From: Cenococcum geophilum 1.58 | Lineage: Eukaryota; Ascomycota; Dothideomycetes; Gloniales; Gloniaceae | Length of the DNA: 64,000 bases | Direction of reading: 5' to 3' | NCBI GenBank assembly: GCA_001692895.1 | Contig: KV748207.1 | Coordinates: 124,001-188,000, forward strand | Shown here: piece by piece, positions 59,830 through 64,000 of the stretch | How the letters are laid out: every line of letters starts with the position of its first letter | How positions within the stretch are numbered: position 1 is the first letter of the stretch | Notes under the pieces: model-generated | Database searches by the model: none | What the model saw: the letters and a program-made list of their open reading frames with translations, nothing else | What the model was told of the DNA's origin: nothing | Made by a program: the position numbers and the translations under genes

Positions 59830-61973
59830 GTTATATAATAAGCTATAGCCCTTAAAAAAGCTATAGAAGAAGTTAAGAAAATTAGAGCCGAATGTTAAGT
59901 AGTAGATACTCTTAATATGCGCAACGGCCCTAAAATAACCGCAATTTACGACCTACTACTTAACTTACTTATACTAGTATGGAGAGAAGGACCTATAGGC
60001 CAGCCTAGTTTCTAGTTAGGTCCCTATAATCTACTTAGTATTAATAATAAGACCTATACTATATAACTCCCCTATAGCCCTATTAACTTTTATAGTATAG
60101 TTATAAAACTATACTTATAAGAACCTAGAGATATAGAGGATATATAACCTAATAACAAGAATAAACTACCTTAGTTAATTGTAGAACTACCTTAGGAACC
60201 TTAACTAGTTAAGTAAAAATAAGGTAAACTATATAAGTATTCTATCGTAGTTAATACTATAAATATATCTATATATTTATAAGATAAGAATAAGACTAAT
60301 AGTTAGTTTATAGCCTTATAATAGAAAGAGGTTAAAGGACTACTTAAGAAAGGAGTCTTTAAATTAGTTAATATTAAGGACGTACTTTAAGGCAATAGAG
60401 TATTTAACTCTAGATTTATTAATAAAATTAAGAATCCCGGTACTAATAAGGCCTTTAAGAAATTAAGACTAGTTATATAGGCCTATAATAACCTAGAAAA
60501 AGACCTTATACTAACCTAATTACCTACAATTTAACGAGTTAGCTAACGCCTTATTTTCTATATTACGGCTATAACCTAGACTAATAATATATACCTTTAC
60601 TTACGAAACATCTTATAAGCCTATATTTAGTTAATTATAAAACTAAATTAAGACTTCTATATCTAAGTACCTCTTAAACTTAGTATAGCACTTAGAGTCT
60701 TATAAGGCACAATCCTTAAGGTTATTAAACCTTTATACGGCATCCCAAAAGCAGGCAATTATTAGTTTAAAACCTATTATAACTACTATACTAAGGAGTT
60801 AAATATAAACCAATCTACTTACGACCCCTACTTACTCCACCTTAATAATTCTACAAGCTTTAAAATAGTTGGCCTTTAGACTAATAATACCCTCTTTTTA
60901 GCTAATTCGGTTTTTACAGCTTTAAAATAAAAAAAGATTAAGAAAGTAAAGTTTCTAACTAAGGAACGTAAGTAGCTTATACTAGAGCACCCAATTAAGT
61001 TTAACAGAGGTATTATTTAATAATAGGACTATATAATTATACTTATATAAGAGCGCCAATACTAGAACCTAACCCTTATTAATATTAAGGAAGCTATTAT
61101 AATAACTAGCTCTAAAGGTACTATTTATACGGTACTTACACCTAAGGACTAATACGTTGCCTAATAAGTAAGAGGAGCTTATATTGCGTTTATATGCCAG
61201 CCTAAAGCTTCTTTTAATTTATCCTACGCTGCCTAGGTAATTAACCCTAATAAGAAAAACACAAAACTACTTAATAAGAGAATTTAGTGGCAAATTAAAA
61301 ACTTAATAAGAGGTTTAAGCTTTGTTAAACTTAATATAGAGACACTTTAACTACTTATATTTACCGATTCCTTATTTATAAATAATAAGGACCTCTTATT
61401 ACAAATTAAATATATCCTAGTACTAGCAGACTTATTAAATAAGGCAAATATTGTCTACTAGTTCTTAGTTAAGTGTAAAAGAGTTACTAGAAGCGTACTA
61501 GCCTCCGAATTATACGCTATAGCCTATAGTTTTAATATTGGCGCTGCAATTAAGGCCACAGTTAAACTATAACTTAATATTAGCCTACCGCTTATTTTTT
61601 ATACCAATTCTAAGTTAATCTATAAATGCCTTATTAAGCTAGGAACAACATAGGAGAAAAGACTTATAATTAATGTTATATGCCTACGCCAGTTATATAA
61701 AAGATATAAAATAGCTAAAGTTAAGTAAATTAACGGAGATAGCAACCCTATAGACGCTATAACTAAAAGTAAACCGTTATTAGCCCTTAAGCGACTTATT
61801 AATATAAACTAAATTAAGTTAGAGACGGTAGAATGGGTAGAACGTTCTACTAATAATAGCGTTAATTTAGAGGCATAGGGTAAGGAAGGAAGGGAGGAGA
61901 AGTGCGTATATAGATTTCTCGGACTATATAGTTATAGCCTACTAGTTCTTTATATTTTCTAAAGTACTCCTAG

Positions 61974-62260
61974 TATAGCTAGAAGCGTTAGACATATCGC
62001 GAGGACGGCTAATACGCTAGTGGTAAGCAAACTAATAGTGTAATGGTAGAATATAGCAGAATATAGCAGGATATAGCCAACATACTAGTAGTAAGCGAGT
62101 TAATAGCGAGGTAGTAGAATATGGCAGAATATAGCAGGACGCGCCCAATATATATGTGTGACGCGCGTCGCAAGTAGAAAAACAACAATCCACTAACAAT
62201 ACCGCATAGTACATATCATTGTGATATATATATTCTGCACGTTGTTAAAGTATACCAACA
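61974..62260 (+). repeat. CopB 3' LTR (287 bp)
   Basis: TATAGCTAGAAGCGTTAG to TATACCAACA, followed by CTAAA. Same length as the 5' copy. Confidence 0.92.
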
Positions 62261-62312
62261 CTAAAAATAAGCTCTAAGCCACTGATTTTATACTGGCAGA
62301 ATCGAACTTAGC

Positions 62313-62366
62313 AAAAGATTCGGGCAGTAAAGTTACTGCTAAGTGTTACTGCCCGGATCTTGACCG
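62313..62366 (-). repeat. MULE right terminal inverted repeat
   Basis: Reverse complement of the left repeat with two transitions, ending TTACTGCCCGGATCTTGACC-G at 62,366, followed at once by the second copy of the 9-bp duplication. Confidence 0.93.
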
Positions 62367-62375
62367 AGGAAAGTG

Positions 62376-63094
62376 TCTTGAAAAAGAAGAAAGCGGGTCC
62401 TGGATGGAATACCGAGGCTTACCGGAGTTTATTACGGCTTTGCACAACAAAATACACCATCTCTTTGTTGTCAAGCGATGAGCCCCGTATACTCTTCAAC
62501 ATCCATTTTTCTCGCCATGCCTACTTAGTGATCTGATACGTTCAATGCGCTGTTGATGAAGGCGTACAAGCGAACAACCCGTAAACTTCGCCAAATAAAT
62601 CCAGCAGCTTGACACTCTATTTCCATATTTTCAGATACGTCGCCCAAGAAGACTCGGACTGTTTCGTTCCTTTAGTATCCCGCATAATCACGGGTGTAGT
62701 TAGCTCGTGATAGTAATGGAGGCGGCCGAAAAGAGTGGATGGTCTAAGCTCTTTAAGCTTTCTGAAAAGCTTCGGGCTAGAGAACAAGACAACTAAATCA
62801 CTGCAAGAACTGTACTATACTGAGACCAGTAAAAGCCATCCTTACTCTAATGCATGGGGAGGTCATTACACTTTAAGGGAATCTCAAATTTCACAGAAAC
62901 GAGCCTCGCCTGGTCTGATATCTGAATTGGACGGCCACTACCGGAGTTTTACTGCGTCTGGATAAGGCCGCAAATTTTGTTCTTAATGGGTATAGTCCGA
63001 GAGATCTGAAGGCGTAGCTGACCGAGTACTGACTCGGAGACCCTAGCCATCTTCCGGACACTCTAAATCTTCTGCCAAGTTTCACTCTGCCAGT
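62376..63094. other. Right flank of the MULE, normal composition, no gene recognised
   Basis: Continues the 14,421-14,983 flank across the MULE target site. Short frames at 62,735-62,965 (+) and 62,891-63,085 (-) overlap each other and show no family features. Probably intergenic DNA formerly upstream of the sphingomyelinase gene. Confidence 0.5.
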
Positions 63095-64000
63095 GCAAAA
63101 TTACGTATATATGTATGTATGTATATTCTATTATGGCTATGCACTATCTAGGGTATAGGCCGTTACAGAGCGCTAACTAAATACTTCCTGCTATTAATAT
63201 GCTTGCTCTAGTTTAGAAGCTAACTATAAGAACTATATATCTATTACCTAACACCATACTTAACTAAGGAAAAAATAAAGGAAAGTAATATGTTACTATT
63301 AGAAGAAAGTTAGAGTTTAGAGGTAAGCCTAAGTAAGTAGTTTTTGATGCCTTATGTCCGCAGGGCTATTCTAGCGTTATACGCTTTTTAATTGGCGACG
63401 TACTAGTAGAGGCACGTGTAGAGGAGGCTTGCGGTGTATTCGGTTAGATAGTTAGAGGGGGAATTCTTAAGAGTCTTTGCTTATTAACGTCGGCTTCTAT
63501 ACTCTTTGTATCTTATACGCTTAAGTATAAACATCCGGTCTTTTTTATAAATTTAATCGTAGCTTTAACTACGCTAATGTCTGGCTTTTAGCGCTTAATT
63601 GGGCCGTTAATATTCCTACCTCCTTTTTGTCTGCGTAAGTAGCCTTCTAATATATATAATAGATCCCTAAATCAATCTCCATATTACTCTCTTAGTTTAA
63701 TCCTCTACTATGCCCACTTCCTATAAGAGAAGAGGAAGTGCTATATTAATTCTATAAGCCTATAGTTGTATAACGCCGTCTTTAATATATTAATTTTATA
63801 GAGATATTTTTTTAGAAATAACTTGCCGGTCCGTAGCTATATAAGGATGGCAGCTTCTAAGCTAATTAGCTGCTGGTATAATCCTACAGCCTTTTTAAGG
63901 TAGAGTGCTGCGTTAATTTTCCTTATAAACTTGCCCGTATTAGATCTTCCTAATAAAAGCAGTCCTGTTATTATCTTAGCTCTTTTTAAGGCTTGCGTTA
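63095..64000. repeat. TA-rich RIP-like DNA, unassigned repeat
   Basis: Starts with a short TATG repeat (about 63,105-63,122) and then has the CTA/TAG-rich composition of the other RIP-mutated elements, up to the window edge. No LTR, terminal repeat or conserved motif recognised on either strand. Probably the edge of another element. Confidence 0.5.

Larger units (their letters stand above)
45167..61875 (+). pseudogene. CopB gag-pol, broken into three pieces
   Basis: Begins MAIP at 45,167, 40 bp after CopC. Pieces: 45,167-47,572 (gag, a degenerate Cys knuckle near 46,430, protease IIINIGASKRSTAGY near 46,905, start of integrase with LKQLYRRFSHPL near 47,315), about 53,150-53,568 (integrase, LGPLN and IGKNFISKEFKQY), and 59,835 to about 61,875 (RT with KAFKKLRLVI near 60,450, and RNase H with FYTNSKLIYKCLIKLGTT near 61,600). 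Many RIP-type stops. LINE-B and CopD interrupt the integrase region. Confidence 0.82.
38182..62260 (+). mobile_element. Ty1/copia retrotransposon CopB, expanded by three insertions
   Basis: 287-bp LTRs at 38,182-38,468 and 61,974-62,260; target duplication CTAAA at 38,177-38,181 and 62,261-62,265. The 5' LTR is followed by CTAATTAGTAAGCGCG. It holds CopC (38,764-45,126), LINE-B (47,573-53,130) and CopD (53,569-59,829). Removing these leaves about 5.9 kb, a normal copia length. It lies in the 3' segment of the MULE, 53 bp before the right terminal repeat. Confidence 0.93.
14993..62366 (+). mobile_element. Mutator-like element (MULE), expanded to 47.4 kb by nested insertions
   Basis: 54-bp terminal inverted repeats at 14,993-15,046 and 62,313-62,366, 52/54 identical, both differences transitions. 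Exact 9-bp target duplication AGGAAAGTG outside both. Inside are pieces of one MULE transposase on the plus strand. All other content is explained by insertions with their own target duplications: TRIM, CopA, LINE-A (with a gypsy inside) and CopB (with CopC, LINE-B and CopD inside). MULE-derived segments are 14,993-16,779, 17,224-17,663, 23,740-25,042, about 37,373-38,181 and 62,266-62,366. By subtraction the element was about 4.4 kb, a normal size for a MULE. All parts are heavily RIP-mutated. Confidence 0.92.

Noticed and set aside
14993..62366. Starship-type giant cargo transposon
   Set aside because: No tyrosine recombinase captain at the edge, no cargo genes, and the ends are long inverted repeats with a 9-bp duplication. 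Size is fully explained by nested retrotransposons.
62735..63085. Short genes in the right flank
   Set aside because: Overlapping frames on opposite strands with no family features; likely chance.
1..64000. CRISPR arrays, rRNA genes, intact tRNA genes
   Set aside because: No array of regularly spaced identical repeats, no rRNA-like segment and no full cloverleaf seen on either strand.

Overview
The window looks like a filamentous ascomycete (Pezizomycotina) chromosome. The evidence is short GT-AG introns, fungal gene types (a PEX23-family peroxin, PAM16, a secreted acid sphingomyelinase, a small secreted cysteine-rich protein), and retrotransposons riddled with C-to-T and G-to-A changes, mostly CpA/TpG to TpA, as repeat-induced point mutation (RIP) produces. 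A leotiomycete is my weak guess.

Layout. 1-1834 is the 5' part of a Ty1/copia element on the minus strand, cut by the window edge. 2.4-14.4 kb is a gene island: PEX23-family peroxin (-), PAM16 (+), small secreted protein (+), a non-autonomous hAT element, metallo-beta-lactamase-fold protein (-), a broken FAD-dependent oxidoreductase pseudogene carrying a small TA-flanked TIR element, and acid sphingomyelinase (-). Exon-intron structures were worked out by hand from splice sites and frame.

14,993-62,366 is a single mobile-element nest of 47.4 kb. Its outer ends are 54-bp terminal inverted repeats (52/54 identical) with a 9-bp target duplication (AGGAAAGTG), and it carries a broken Mutator-like (MULE) transposase. 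Every insertion inside has its own target duplication: a TRIM (GATAT), CopA (GTTAT), LINE-A (10 bp) which itself holds a Ty3/gypsy element (GAAGC), and CopB (CTAAA) which holds CopC (CTAAC), LINE-B (about 22 bp) and minus-strand CopD (GTTAT). Subtracting them leaves a MULE of about 4.4 kb. All element genes are broken by many stops.

62,376-63,094 is normal-composition flank that continues the left flank across the MULE target site. 63,095-64,000 is TA-rich DNA I could not assign.

Most noteworthy: the fully resolvable insertion stratigraphy with a MULE as the outer shell; two dyad-symmetric sequence modules shared by copia and gypsy families in rearranged order; a TRIM with a self-complementary priming site; and 47 kb of RIP-mutated DNA placed 564 bp upstream of the sphingomyelinase start codon.
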